Below, piece by piece: positions 7,900-15,922 of a DNA stretch of 64,000 bases (position 1 is the stretch's first letter; each line of letters starts with the position of its first letter). Position numbers and translations under genes: made by a program. Source of the stretch: Macrococcoides canis (GTDB taxonomy: Bacteria > Bacillota > Bacilli > Staphylococcales > Staphylococcaceae); NCBI RefSeq assembly GCF_002119805.1, contig NZ_CP021059.1, positions 1,984,001 through 2,048,000 on the forward strand, given 5' to 3'. The notes below the pieces were generated by a model that was given only the letters and a program-made list of their open reading frames with translations, made no database searches and had not been told where the DNA came from.

Positions 7900-8268
7900 A
7901 TGAAAAAATTCAGCCTGATTATATTGTTAAGCTTAATTCTTACAGCCTGCGGAAATTCAGAAGAAAAAAAGGCACCTGACGTGTCAGATAAAAATGTTAA
8001 AAAATATGACTTAGTCTACGCTGAAGTTCTGAATAATGGTAATGACAGCAATATGTCGATGGAAGTCGGTTATAAAGATAATAAGAAGTTAAAGTCTAAG
8101 CGCTTTGATACAGAGAATGTTACAGAACACATTCTTAAAGATGAGAATGCGAAACCCTACATCCTGATTAGAAAAGACGAAGTTCATATCTTCAGACAGC
8201 CATATATCATCTTTGATAACGAAGGTGAGTTTGACGCTAAAGTCGAGAAGAAATCCGTTGTGGAGTAG
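7900..8268 (+). CDS. small lipoprotein of unknown function
   Basis: 122 residues. Signal peptide MKKFSLIILLSLILTAC with lipobox LTAC (Cys17) is followed by a charged linker. The domain of about 90 residues ends HIFRQPYIIFDNEGEFDAKVEKKSVVE. An AGGAG ribosome site precedes the ATG. It is followed after 6 bp by the serine-rich secreted protein, so the two probably form a surface operon. Not recognised beyond being a lipoprotein. Confidence 0.75.
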   Translation: MKKFSLIILLSLILTACGNSEEKKAPDVSDKNVKKYDLVYAEVLNNGNDSNMSMEVGYKDNKKLKSKRFDTENVTEHILKDENAKPYILIRKDEVHIFRQPYIIFDNEGEFDAKVEKKSVVE

Positions 8269-8274
8269 ATATAT

Positions 8275-8823
8275 ATGAAATTATTAAAAGTATTGATCGT
8301 TTTTAGTGTATTGATCATGATTCCTGAAACAATGGATGCAGGTGGAACAACGAGTTCTTCGAGTTCGTCCTCAACGAGTTCAAGCTCCAGCGCAAGCAGT
8401 GCAGCACGCGCTTCAAGTACATCAAGAGCTGCAATCAATGCAACACGTATCAACACAATGAGCCGAATGAACAGTACATCGCGTCTTAGGACATCACAAA
8501 ATTTACAACGTGCGAAAGCCAATGCCGTAACACTCGCACCACCTGTACGCAATAAATTTACGAGTCCCTTAAAGTATCAGGCAGCGCATAATCAGTATGT
8601 GAACAACCAGATATTTTATGGCACGATGTATGGTCATTCTACTAATGTTAATAAACAGCAGGCATTAATTAGACGACAACTCGGTAACCGTAAAGCTTAC
8701 ACCATCAGCGTGAAACGTAATGGGCAAGAACGATTGTATGTTGTATCGAAAGAAATATACGACCGCATCGAAAGTGGCGATACCGTTCATATTAAAAATG
8801 GCGTGGTGACAGTGAAGGAATAG
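8275..8823 (+). CDS. secreted serine-rich protein of unknown function
   Basis: 182 residues. A signal peptide (about 1-22) leads to a low-complexity block of Ser/Thr/Ala (about 25-55), then a basic region rich in R, N and T, and a C-terminal domain with KRNGQERLYVVSKEIYDRIESGDTV. The C-terminal part may be a small beta domain. It starts 6 bp after the lipoprotein stop with a weak GGAG site. Surface or secreted location is likely; function unknown. Confidence 0.7.
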   Translation: MKLLKVLIVFSVLIMIPETMDAGGTTSSSSSSSTSSSSSASSAARASSTSRAAINATRINTMSRMNSTSRLRTSQNLQRAKANAVTLAPPVRNKFTSPLKYQAAHNQYVNNQIFYGTMYGHSTNVNKQQALIRRQLGNRKAYTISVKRNGQERLYVVSKEIYDRIESGDTVHIKNGVVTVKE

Positions 8824-8855
8824 GAATGTGGGTTGGAAGTGCAAGTCGGGAGTGT

Positions 8856-9073
8856 AGGTGGCGGACTTTTGCATAGTTCGCCACCTACAACTATTATCGA
8901 CCTCATCCACTTGTCCTAGGTGGCGGACTTTTACATAGTTCGACACCTACAGCTATTATCGACCTCATCCACTTGTCCTAGGTGGCGGACTTTTACATAG
9001 TTCGCCACTTACATCTATTATTAACCTCATCCACTTGTCCTAGGTGGCGGACTTTTACATAGTTCGCCACCTT
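8856..9073. repeat. tandem array of 62-bp hairpin units (three full, one partial)
   Basis: Units start at 8856, 8918, 8980 and 9042, an exact 62-bp period. Each opens with a hairpin of stem AGGTGGCG/CGCCACCT around a T-rich loop, followed by 31 bp. The last copy is only the hairpin. The array fills the gap between two convergent genes, so its hairpins may act as terminators, although no U-run follows the stems. Confidence 0.9.
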
Positions 9074-9077
9074 TATT

Positions 9078-9572
9078 TTATAAAAAGCCATTTCCATCTA
9101 AACAATCCAAAAAATATTGAAAATCAGAACTTTGAATATCTTCCGTCCTCGTTTCAAAAGGAATGTAGCAAAGTAACAATTCACTTAATTTCTGAGCTTG
9201 TCCATAAACTTTAAAATTTGATACCTTTTTTCCGTCTTTTGATTCTAAGACGATAGATACCCCTCTGCCAGAATTATGTCTTCCGATGAGTGAACGATAA
9301 GTAAGTTCAGATTCTGTAGGGTATGTATCGTCTCCTTTATCTTTATATCCAGCATCTATGATTTTATTAAGTGCATGTTTATCGCTAATATGAAATAGTT
9401 TATAAATATACTGCGGATCAACTTCTTCATCATTGTGATAATCATCTTGATGAATTGAACGAACTGGTATTTCATACGCCTTATATTGTTTCAATAATGC
9501 TTCAATATTGTCTTTATCATTAGATAACCGCTTCATCTTGTTATAACGTTCGAACATTTCTTCATAAGTCAT
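9078..9572 (-). CDS. protein of unknown function
   Basis: 164 residues from the ATG at 9572, chosen for the CGGAGGGAC ribosome site; an in-frame ATG at 9608 lies inside the upstream Nudix gene without a ribosome site. The sequence is acidic and soluble, with MTYEEMFERYNKMKRLSNDKDN, a central SGRGVSIVLESKDGKK and a C-terminus DFQYFLDCLDGNGFL. No membrane segment or signal peptide. It follows the Nudix gene by 19 bp and is probably cotranscribed. Not recognised. Confidence 0.65.
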   Translation of the reverse strand: MTYEEMFERYNKMKRLSNDKDNIEALLKQYKAYEIPVRSIHQDDYHNDEEVDPQYIYKLFHISDKHALNKIIDAGYKDKGDDTYPTESELTYRSLIGRHNSGRGVSIVLESKDGKKVSNFKVYGQAQKLSELLLCYIPFETRTEDIQSSDFQYFLDCLDGNGFL

Positions 9573-9591
9573 GATGTCCCTCCGAAATATT

Positions 9592-9969
9592 TTATAAGTA
9601 CTCTTCAATCAACTTGTTCACTGCCGGAGCGATTTTTTCTTTATCGTTAATATCCACATACTTCACATCAGTAATTTCACTGTTCATCTGAATATTTCCA
9701 ATGTCCCCAGTGTACTTGTAACAGCGTAATTCTACCGTTTTATCTGTATCCGGGTATGCGGGTCCGGTTACTGTGTATAAGTATTGCATGTTTTCTTTTT
9801 CAAGCTCTAAACTCAATTCTTCACGCAACTCTCTTTCTAACGAAGTTCGATCATCTTCCCCCGCTTCAATCTTCCCTCCTGGTAAATAGTAATGTTCATT
9901 CTCTCTTACTTTAACGAGCAGCAACTTCCCGTCTTTCATATGTACTAAATTTGCGCATGTGTAATGCAT
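9592..9969 (-). CDS. Nudix hydrolase
   Basis: 125 residues. The Nudix box reads GKIEAGEDDRTSLERELREEL, matching Gx5Ex7REUxEE; the usual final Gly is Ser. It hydrolyses a nucleoside diphosphate linked to another moiety, but the substrate cannot be read from the sequence. Its N-terminus HYTCANLVHMKDGKLLLVKVRENEHYYLPGG is typical of small MutT-like proteins. Upstream partner of the unknown gene at 9078-9572. Confidence 0.85.
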   Translation of the reverse strand: MHYTCANLVHMKDGKLLLVKVRENEHYYLPGGKIEAGEDDRTSLERELREELSLELEKENMQYLYTVTGPAYPDTDKTVELRCYKYTGDIGNIQMNSEITDVKYVDINDKEKIAPAVNKLIEEYL

Positions 9970-10038
9970 CTTACTCGCCTCCTAATTTTTTAAAATTATA
10001 TCATAATTGAAAAGTGAAAATAAAATTGTCTATATCAA

Positions 10039-10070
10039 TAGTTGACATTATCAACTAATTATTTTATTCT
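10039..10070 (+). promoter_or_regulatory. promoter and overlapping palindromic operator for the MarR/permease operon
   Basis: TTGACA (10042-10047), 17-bp spacer, TATTCT (10065-10070). The -35 lies inside TAGTTGA-CATTA-TCAACTA (10039-10057), a perfect 7-bp inverted repeat as MarR dimers prefer. Autorepression is the likely reading. Confidence 0.75.
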
Positions 10071-10090
10071 TGATTCAGGAGGTTGATCTT

Positions 10091-10546
10091 ATGAATAATC
10101 ATCAGTTCAGAAAATTAAGTCGTTCGGTTAGCAGAGGATTAGTTGAGATAGAAAAAGACGGCGTCAGCTGTTGTGGTTTACCCATCCTTCAAAGTCATAT
10201 ATTGATTGAACTCGGTGAAAACCCTAATCTTTCACTAAATGAAGTAGCTAAAAAGCTTTCATCCGAAAAAGCTAGTATCAGTCGTGCGGTTCAGTCTCTT
10301 GTTGAAAAGGGGCTGGTCGATAGACAAACCGAAACTCACGACAGACGCTCTGTAACATTATCATTAACAACTAAAGGTCTCGATAACTTTAACGATATTA
10401 ATAAAGAGATGAACGATTATGCAGAACAAATTATGTCGCATTTCACACCTGAAGAAACAGATTCATTGTTCTATTACTTGAACAAACTTGATGAAACCAT
10501 TCAACTTGTAAACAATAAACAATGTAATAAGGATGAATGTCAATGA
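10091..10546 (+). CDS. MarR-family transcriptional regulator with a cysteine pair
   Basis: 151 residues from the ATG after AGGAGG. A winged-helix domain with NPNLSLNEVAKKLSSEKASISRAVQSLVEKGLVDRQTETHDRRSVTLSLT is clear. The N-terminal helix has SCCGLP, and the C-terminus ends CNKDECQ. These cysteines could sense a metalloid or oxidant (inference). The stop overlaps the permease start (ATGA). It probably represses the operon through the palindrome at 10039-10057 until an inducer, perhaps an arsenical, is present. Confidence 0.85.
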   Translation: MNNHQFRKLSRSVSRGLVEIEKDGVSCCGLPILQSHILIELGENPNLSLNEVAKKLSSEKASISRAVQSLVEKGLVDRQTETHDRRSVTLSLTTKGLDNFNDINKEMNDYAEQIMSHFTPEETDSLFYYLNKLDETIQLVNNKQCNKDECQ

Positions 10547-11451
10547 GCATAGAATTATTAAAAGAAATTTTTAGATCATTCTTATCATTATCTCTAAATT
10601 TACTTATATTATTCTTTCTCATTTCGATTATTATCAGTTTCTTTGAACCATTTATTCCATTTAGTAAGCTGGAGAAAATTATGACTGATCGCAATATGTT
10701 ATTGGGTAATTTTGCGGGTGCACTATTAGGGTTTATCACCCCTTTTTGTTCATGTTCTACGATACCATTGCTTGTGACAATGATTAATAGAAAAATTCCT
10801 TTTCAGATCGTTATGACATACTTGTTCTCTTCTCCTTTACTTGATCCATGGATACTTGGTCTAATGTATTATATTTATGGTTTTAAAGTGACAGCAATTT
10901 ATGGGATTGTGACATTTTTATTCTCGATGTTAATTGGATATATATTAGACAAACTCAAATTTAGTAAATACGTAAAAAACGTAATTGTTGAAGGCGTTGA
11001 ATTACATGAAGATGCCTCAAGACGTACGAATATTCCACTTAATATCAAAGTCGCATTTATTGACACGTTAAATTTAATGAAATCTGTATTCACATACATC
11101 ATTTTTGGGGCTTTAATCGGTGCAATTATAAAAGAAGCTGTACCTACTTCACTTCTCACAGCTTTAGGTGACTTTAACCAATGGATTGTAATACCTATTG
11201 CGGCAATCATCGGTGTGCCTTTGTATATAAGACTATCAACAATGCTTCCAATTACTAACGTACTATTAGCAGGAGGGTTTCCTCTATCTCCAATGATGGC
11301 ATTATTAATTGGTGGTGCCGGTGCAAGTTTACCTGAAGTGATAATGCTAAAGAGCATATTTCATAATAGACTTGTCATTGCATTTGTTGTTTCTGTATTC
11401 ATTATGGCAACGTTCTCGGGATATTTGTTTTTATTATTAAATTTTAAATAA
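10543..11451 (+). CDS. ArsP-type permease (PF03773)
   Basis: 302 residues from the ATG that overlaps the MarR stop; the AAGGATG site is about 8 nt away. About eight membrane helices. The hallmark FITPFCSCSTIPLL (near residue 67) carries the paired cysteines of the family, and LPEVIMLKSIF occurs near 265. Characterised ArsP members export trivalent organoarsenicals. Regulation by a Cys-bearing MarR protein and a Cys-pair peptide downstream fits thiol-reactive metalloid handling, but the substrate is not proven. Confidence 0.82.
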   Translation: MSIELLKEIFRSFLSLSLNLLILFFLISIIISFFEPFIPFSKLEKIMTDRNMLLGNFAGALLGFITPFCSCSTIPLLVTMINRKIPFQIVMTYLFSSPLLDPWILGLMYYIYGFKVTAIYGIVTFLFSMLIGYILDKLKFSKYVKNVIVEGVELHEDASRRTNIPLNIKVAFIDTLNLMKSVFTYIIFGALIGAIIKEAVPTSLLTALGDFNQWIVIPIAAIIGVPLYIRLSTMLPITNVLLAGGFPLSPMMALLIGGAGASLPEVIMLKSIFHNRLVIAFVVSVFIMATFSGYLFLLLNFK

Positions 11452-11465
11452 GCGAGGTGACAGTT

Positions 11466-11570
11466 TTGAAGATTAAAGATTTATTTAAGAAGAAAGATAG
11501 TAAATGCTGTAATATAAAAGTTGTTAATCTAGACGATAAGAAAAATGAAAATCAAAAAGATAAAAAATAA
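11466..11570 (+). CDS. 34-residue lysine-rich peptide with a Cys pair
   Basis: TTG start at 11466 preceded by GAGGTG (11453-11458), 14 bp after the permease stop. It reads MKIKDLFKKKDSKCCNIKVV, then NLDDKKNENQKDKK. Both ends are strongly charged and the only cysteines are adjacent (14-15). Short 'KKK...CC.IKI' peptides beside PF03773 permeases occur in other Firmicutes as far as I recall. It might hand a thiophilic ligand to the permease or regulator (inference). Confidence 0.6.
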   Translation: MKIKDLFKKKDSKCCNIKVVNLDDKKNENQKDKK

Positions 11571-11605
11571 AGCTATCCCCGTTTTTCGGGGATGGCTTTA
11601 TTTTA
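11570..11605 (+). terminator. terminator of the MarR/permease operon
   Basis: Stem AAAGC.ATCCCCG / CGGGGATGGCTTT around TTTTT (11570-11599), followed by an A/T run. It also faces the convergent LctP-like gene. Confidence 0.85.
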
Positions 11606-11623
11606 ATCGTTCCATAATATTAA

Positions 11624-13090
11624 TCAAATTAATCTTATTATAAAAAATGTAATTGTCATAGTTAAAACGAGCGCACCTAAACATATTTTCAAAATATAAT
11701 TCATCAACCTACTTTCCTCTTTTTTAACATTACATATTTCTGAAGCAAGCCTTACTCTAGAAGGAGTTGCCATCGTAGCATTTGAGGCACTTACATTTTG
11801 TACTCCTGCTATTAACGTAGTATCCATATTTATCGTTTCAGCTGTCTGCACTTGAAGTTTCATAAACATTGCATTCGCTCCAGTATTACTTCCTGTCAAA
11901 AATCCACCTAAACTTCCTATCAATACTGAAAATAGTATATAGTACTCACCAAATGCATTGCCTAGATTACTAGAAATTTCATCGTTCATATTAGAAAAAT
12001 CCATTATCTGTGCAAGTGTAATAAACAATGTCGTTGTAATTACAAACAAATACCATTGAACGATTGTTTTAGAAATGCTTTTACGTATAATACGCCTATT
12101 TATTTTAAAGATAATAATTGAATATAAACATACAATCATTATCCAGAAGCCAGGTGAATATAATAAAGGCAACGAAAAGTTAAACTTTTGAATTTTCACT
12201 ACTAAAGTATTAGATAGATAATCTGAAATTCCAGGAACTACTCGCGTTACTAACACTAATAATGTAAGTAAAATATACGGCATCATTAACTTCAATAATT
12301 TAGTTATATCAGTAGAGTGCTGTTTATTCATTCTAATATGAAATAATCCAACCCCTATCACCGCTAATGAACTGAATACACCTGCCAGCTCAACATTAAT
12401 CCAATAATTAAACACGATATTAGAAGTTATAAATGTTATCAAGAATTTAGTAATCATATATTTATTATCGATAATCGCATTATAACCGTTCAATATATAT
12501 AAGATTGTCAACAAAAAATAACATATTGTCACTGATGATATGGCAGAAGAAATAAATCCTATATCATTTATATCAATGTCTACTAATTTACTTCCAATCA
12601 CAGTTCCTGTACTTAGTGCGCCCCAAGGTACAGCTAATAAACTTAAAATACCAATCAAAGCTGATTTAAATCGTTCTATCCCTAAAGATATGAGTATCGG
12701 AGCAACGACTAAAAACGCAGTTCCAAATCCGCTTGTACTTTCAATCAAAGGTGATACGCCGAGCACTAATATTATTACTTGTAAAACTTGATGATCTGTT
12801 ACGCACTTAAATTCCTCCGAAATTTCTGAAATCTTATCGGATTCATTCATTAAATGAAATAATAAAATTCCAAAGAACATGACATATGCTGCGATACTTG
12901 AAATTAATGTACTTTTAATCAATGCATCTAATAATTCTTGAATACTAAGATGAAACTCACTACTGCCAGATAAAAGTAATAGCAATGTGCTCGTTAAAGT
13001 AATTACTCCTGACTTAAAGGCTGAGTACTTAACTATAAAAAGTAACAGAAAAATCAGTAATATAGGAAAAATTGCAATTAATAGCGACAA
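11624..13090 (-). CDS. L-lactate permease family (LctP-like) transporter
   Basis: 488 residues with about 13 membrane helices. The internal motifs SPLIESTSGFGTAFLVVAPIL and GSLGGFLTGSNTGANAMF, and the C-terminal QNVSASNATMATPSRVRLA, match the LctP/GlcA family of proton-linked lactate or glycolate permeases. It is divergent from an XRE-cupin regulator, with paired palindromes in the gap. The family assignment is firm; the substrate could be lactate, glycolate or another hydroxy acid. No lactate dehydrogenase lies beside it. Confidence 0.82.
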   Translation of the reverse strand: MSLLIAIFPILLIFLLLFIVKYSAFKSGVITLTSTLLLLLSGSSEFHLSIQELLDALIKSTLISSIAAYVMFFGILLFHLMNESDKISEISEEFKCVTDHQVLQVIILVLGVSPLIESTSGFGTAFLVVAPILISLGIERFKSALIGILSLLAVPWGALSTGTVIGSKLVDIDINDIGFISSAISSVTICYFLLTILYILNGYNAIIDNKYMITKFLITFITSNIVFNYWINVELAGVFSSLAVIGVGLFHIRMNKQHSTDITKLLKLMMPYILLTLLVLVTRVVPGISDYLSNTLVVKIQKFNFSLPLLYSPGFWIMIVCLYSIIIFKINRRIIRKSISKTIVQWYLFVITTTLFITLAQIMDFSNMNDEISSNLGNAFGEYYILFSVLIGSLGGFLTGSNTGANAMFMKLQVQTAETINMDTTLIAGVQNVSASNATMATPSRVRLASEICNVKKEESRLMNYILKICLGALVLTMTITFFIIRLI

Positions 13091-13123
13091 AGTCTCTCCC
13101 CCTATTTCATTGAAGAATTAAAT

Positions 13124-13198
13124 CCACTATAGTAGAATTACAATAAGATTAAATGATTTAATAAAAATAATCAAGAAATTTTTCTACTATAGTAGAAA
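13124..13198. promoter_or_regulatory. paired CTATAG-centred palindromes between LctP-like permease and XRE-cupin gene
   Basis: TTTCTACTATAGTAGAAA (13181-13198) is an 18-bp perfect palindrome next to the regulator's ribosome site. CCACTATAGTAG (13124-13135) is a second copy whose centre is 60 bp away, near the permease start. Two sites facing two genes fit a shared operator of the XRE-cupin protein. Confidence 0.75.
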
Positions 13199-13210
13199 AA
13201 GGAGGTCACT

Positions 13211-13753
13211 ATGTTCGGAAATAACGTCAAGAAACTTAGATTAGAAAAAGGAGATTCTCTGGAGACACTCGCATTGAAATCAAATGTCAGTCGATCTATG
13301 CTTTCTAAAATTGAACGCAATGAAAAACAACCAACACTAAAAGTTGCAGCACAAATTGCAGAAGCTTTAAATACTACCATTTCATACTTACTCGATGAAA
13401 CTGTACAAGAAAACACTAAACTCATTCCTGAAGGAAAGCATTTAACGTATACAGATCCAAGTAGTGGATTTGTTCGTAAACTATTGTCTCCGAACACTAA
13501 TTCAAGTATAGAATTTGTGTATAATACAATACCTCCATATACGACTTCAGGAATTTTTCCTCCACATAATAAGGGGGTCAAAGAATATATATATATTTTA
13601 AGTGGGATGGTAGAAGTTTCGTTAAATCAATCATCCTCATATAAATTGTCAAAAGGGGATTCATTTTATTTTGAAGCACATGTATCACACGAATTCATGA
13701 ATAAATCGGATGACAATTGTGAATATATATTAATTATTGATTCTAAAGGATAA
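13211..13753 (+). CDS. XRE-family regulator with C-terminal cupin sensor domain
   Basis: 180 residues after AAAGGAGG. N-terminal HTH (about 6-60: LRLEKGDSLETLALKSNVSRSMLSKIERNEKQPTLKVAAQIAEAL) is joined to a cupin_2 barrel (about 105-178: FPPHNKGVKEYIYILSGMVEV ... KGDSFYFEAHVSHEFMN). This SutR/PuuR-like layout senses a small ligand in the cupin. It most likely controls itself and the divergent LctP-like permease through the CTATAG palindromes. Confidence 0.85.
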   Translation: MFGNNVKKLRLEKGDSLETLALKSNVSRSMLSKIERNEKQPTLKVAAQIAEALNTTISYLLDETVQENTKLIPEGKHLTYTDPSSGFVRKLLSPNTNSSIEFVYNTIPPYTTSGIFPPHNKGVKEYIYILSGMVEVSLNQSSSYKLSKGDSFYFEAHVSHEFMNKSDDNCEYILIIDSKG

Positions 13754-13756
13754 ACA

Positions 13757-13796
13757 AACAGCAACGGTTTAATAATTTAATCCGTTGCTGTTTTTT
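13757..13796. terminator. bidirectional terminator
   Basis: AACAGCAACGG (13757-13767) pairs with CCGTTGCTGTT (13782-13792), followed by T-run. It lies between two convergent regulator genes. Confidence 0.9.
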
Positions 13797-15216
13797 ATTC
13801 CACCATCAACCTCTCACGGTCAATGATTTCTCTTAGTCGCTTTATACTAGGTTCTATCATTTCTTCATCGATATAAGAATATGAAAATCTTATTTTATCT
13901 TTATCTGAATTTGAATAGATTTCTCCTGGGTTAATCAAAATATTTTCTTCTAAGGCGAGTTGAAATAGCTTCTTCATATTAATTTTCTTTCTAAACTTAA
14001 ACCATATATAAAATGACCCTTGTGGTTCATCCCAGTATCCAATGTCAGAAAAGTACTTATATAGTACTTCACACATTATATTTTTCCGTTTAAGTAGGGC
14101 CGTTTTCAAACTATCAATATGCGCTTCATGATATGACTCTAACCATCTAGCAGCTATAAATTGAGAAACAGAACTTGCACCATAATCATTCTGCATTTTC
14201 AAATCTGCTAAATGCTCAATTACATTTTCATTCCCGATAATCCATCCTATCCTTAATCCTGGACTGACTGTTTTAGACAGGCTGCCTATATAGATGACAT
14301 TGTTATTCTTATCTAATTGTTTTAGAGATTTTGGTATGTTATTACCAAACCATAATTCGCTATATATATCATCTTCCACAATCGGAATCCCTTTTTCTTT
14401 GCTTTGTTCGAGTAATTTATTTTTCTCAATTACTGTAAATGTATTCGATGTCGGGTTATGTAATGTCGGGTTACAGTACAAAATGCTGTTGCTATAATCT
14501 TCGTCTTCTTTAAATATTGCATTAATATTATTTTTTATATATTCAATTGGTAAGGCAATTAGTTTTGACTGTATAGCATGCCACGTTCTAATCGAGTTAA
14601 TATATGAAGGTGTTTCAACGAGTATTTTTGATTGCGGCGTCAATAAGCCATCTGATATTAGTTTCAATCCTTGTAATGCTCCAGACGTAACACATATTTC
14701 TTCAATATTACATTCAATACCACGTTTACTCATAAATTCTTTAATTTGATTTCTCAAATGAATATTACCTTTAGGTTCTTCGTAATTTGTTGTTAAATGA
14801 TTTCGATTATCTTCAGTAATAATATTTTTCAGAATTTCATTCGGGATTAAACGAGGTGATAGTTCTCCTGTACCAAGTCTCTGTATACCTTCAATAAATT
14901 CACAACGATTGATTTCTTGAATATAATATTGATTATTTTTCGATGCGTTATTACCGATGTAACTTTGCCAGCTTATATTATTTTGAATATATGTATTCCA
15001 TTGATTATCTGCTACATAGATTCCTTTTCTTTCTTTGCTTTCTAGAATACCTTTACTCTTTAATATTTCTAGTACATGAATTATTGTTGTTCTATTGACT
15101 TCATACTTCTCTGCTAATACCCGTTGAGACGGTAATTTCATACCCGCTTCTAAGATGCCGTCATTGATCGACTTTATAAGATCATCAATAATTTCTTGAT
15201 ATTTCGGCTTTTTCAT
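13795..15216 (-). CDS. MocR/PdxR-type regulator (GntR HTH fused to aminotransferase domain)
   Basis: 473 residues. A GntR winged helix (about 5-70: KLPSQRVLAEKYEVNRTTIIHVLEILKSKGI) is followed by a fold-type I aminotransferase domain. The PLP lysine is Lys315 in GSLSKTVSPG, with NPTLHNPTS and EDDIYSELWF at the expected places. MocR proteins use PLP or an aldimine as effector and usually control a divergent gene. Here that is a LysE exporter, so the effector may be an amino acid adduct. Direct repeats in the 91-bp gap (15229 and 15251) are candidate binding sites. Confidence 0.85.
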   Translation of the reverse strand: MKKPKYQEIIDDLIKSINDGILEAGMKLPSQRVLAEKYEVNRTTIIHVLEILKSKGILESKERKGIYVADNQWNTYIQNNISWQSYIGNNASKNNQYYIQEINRCEFIEGIQRLGTGELSPRLIPNEILKNIITEDNRNHLTTNYEEPKGNIHLRNQIKEFMSKRGIECNIEEICVTSGALQGLKLISDGLLTPQSKILVETPSYINSIRTWHAIQSKLIALPIEYIKNNINAIFKEDEDYSNSILYCNPTLHNPTSNTFTVIEKNKLLEQSKEKGIPIVEDDIYSELWFGNNIPKSLKQLDKNNNVIYIGSLSKTVSPGLRIGWIIGNENVIEHLADLKMQNDYGASSVSQFIAARWLESYHEAHIDSLKTALLKRKNIMCEVLYKYFSDIGYWDEPQGSFYIWFKFRKKINMKKLFQLALEENILINPGEIYSNSDKDKIRFSYSYIDEEMIEPSIKRLREIIDRERLMVE

Positions 15217-15228
15217 ATTAAATTTCTC

Positions 15229-15262
15229 CTGGTTGACCTATTATTTTTATCTGGTGGATTTA
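15229..15262. promoter_or_regulatory. direct repeats upstream of lysE-like gene
   Basis: CTGGTTGACC (15229) and CTGGTGGATT (15251) are 22 bp apart, two helical turns, in the divergent promoter gap. This is the arrangement expected for a MocR-type dimer. Inference. Confidence 0.45.
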
Positions 15263-15307
15263 AACGTATAACTTTTTCTTTATACTATCATAAAGGAGGA
15301 GATTCAA

Positions 15308-15922
15308 TTGACACAATCGATTTTACACGGATTCTTACTCGCATTCGGATTAATATTGCCACTCGGGGCACAGAATGTGTTTGTCTTCAATCAAGGTGCA
15401 AACCATAAACGCTTTAAAAAGATCATACCTGTCATCGTTACAGCGGGGCTTAGTGATACTTTACTCATCTTACTTGCAGTCTTTGGTGTTTCATTATTAT
15501 TAAATCAATATCCAACGCTTCAACTCATTATCTATGCTATAGGTTTCATATTTTTACTTTATATGGCATGGTCACTATGGCATGAATCACCAAGTACTAA
15601 TGCTGATAGCCCACCCATGTCTGCAAAGAAACAAATTAGCTTTGCACTTTCAGTATCTTTATTAAATCCTCATGCCATCATGGATACGATAGGTGTGATT
15701 GGTACAAATGCTGCAATGTACGCACATGCTGAAAAAATAGCATTCACTATAACAACCATCTCTGTTTCATGGATATGGTTTATATCGCTAGGTCTAATAG
15801 GAAAGCTTGTCGGAAACATCGATCAAGAAGGAAAATTCATCTTAATACTTAATAAAGTGTCGAGCATTATAATTATTGCTGTAGCAGTTCTGATAGCGAA
15901 AAATATTATCGAGATAATTTAA
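15308..15922 (+). CDS. LysE-family amino acid exporter
   Basis: 204 residues from a TTG start preceded by AAGGAGGAG. Six membrane helices. The LysE signature is visible in LAFGLILPLGAQNVFVFNQG (residues 10-29), a later helix has SVSLLNPHAIMDTIGVIG, and the order matches basic amino acid exporters such as LysE/ArgO. It is divergent from the MocR-type regulator. Its 3' end overlaps the convergent DMT gene by 17 bp, and no terminator separates them. Confidence 0.85.
   Translation: MTQSILHGFLLAFGLILPLGAQNVFVFNQGANHKRFKKIIPVIVTAGLSDTLLILLAVFGVSLLLNQYPTLQLIIYAIGFIFLLYMAWSLWHESPSTNADSPPMSAKKQISFALSVSLLNPHAIMDTIGVIGTNAAMYAHAEKIAFTITTISVSWIWFISLGLIGKLVGNIDQEGKFILILNKVSSIIIIAVAVLIAKNIIEII

Noticed and set aside
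8184-8552. Antisense frame of 122 codons opposite the lipoprotein and serine-rich genes
   Set aside because: Composition is the complement of the Ser-rich block and there is no ribosome site.
8856-9073. CRISPR array
   Set aside because: The sequence between hairpins is the same in each unit, not unique spacers, and no cas gene is near.
10899-11357. Antisense frame of 152 codons opposite the ArsP-type gene
   Set aside because: It is a mirror of the permease frame with no ribosome site; the permease has clear family motifs.
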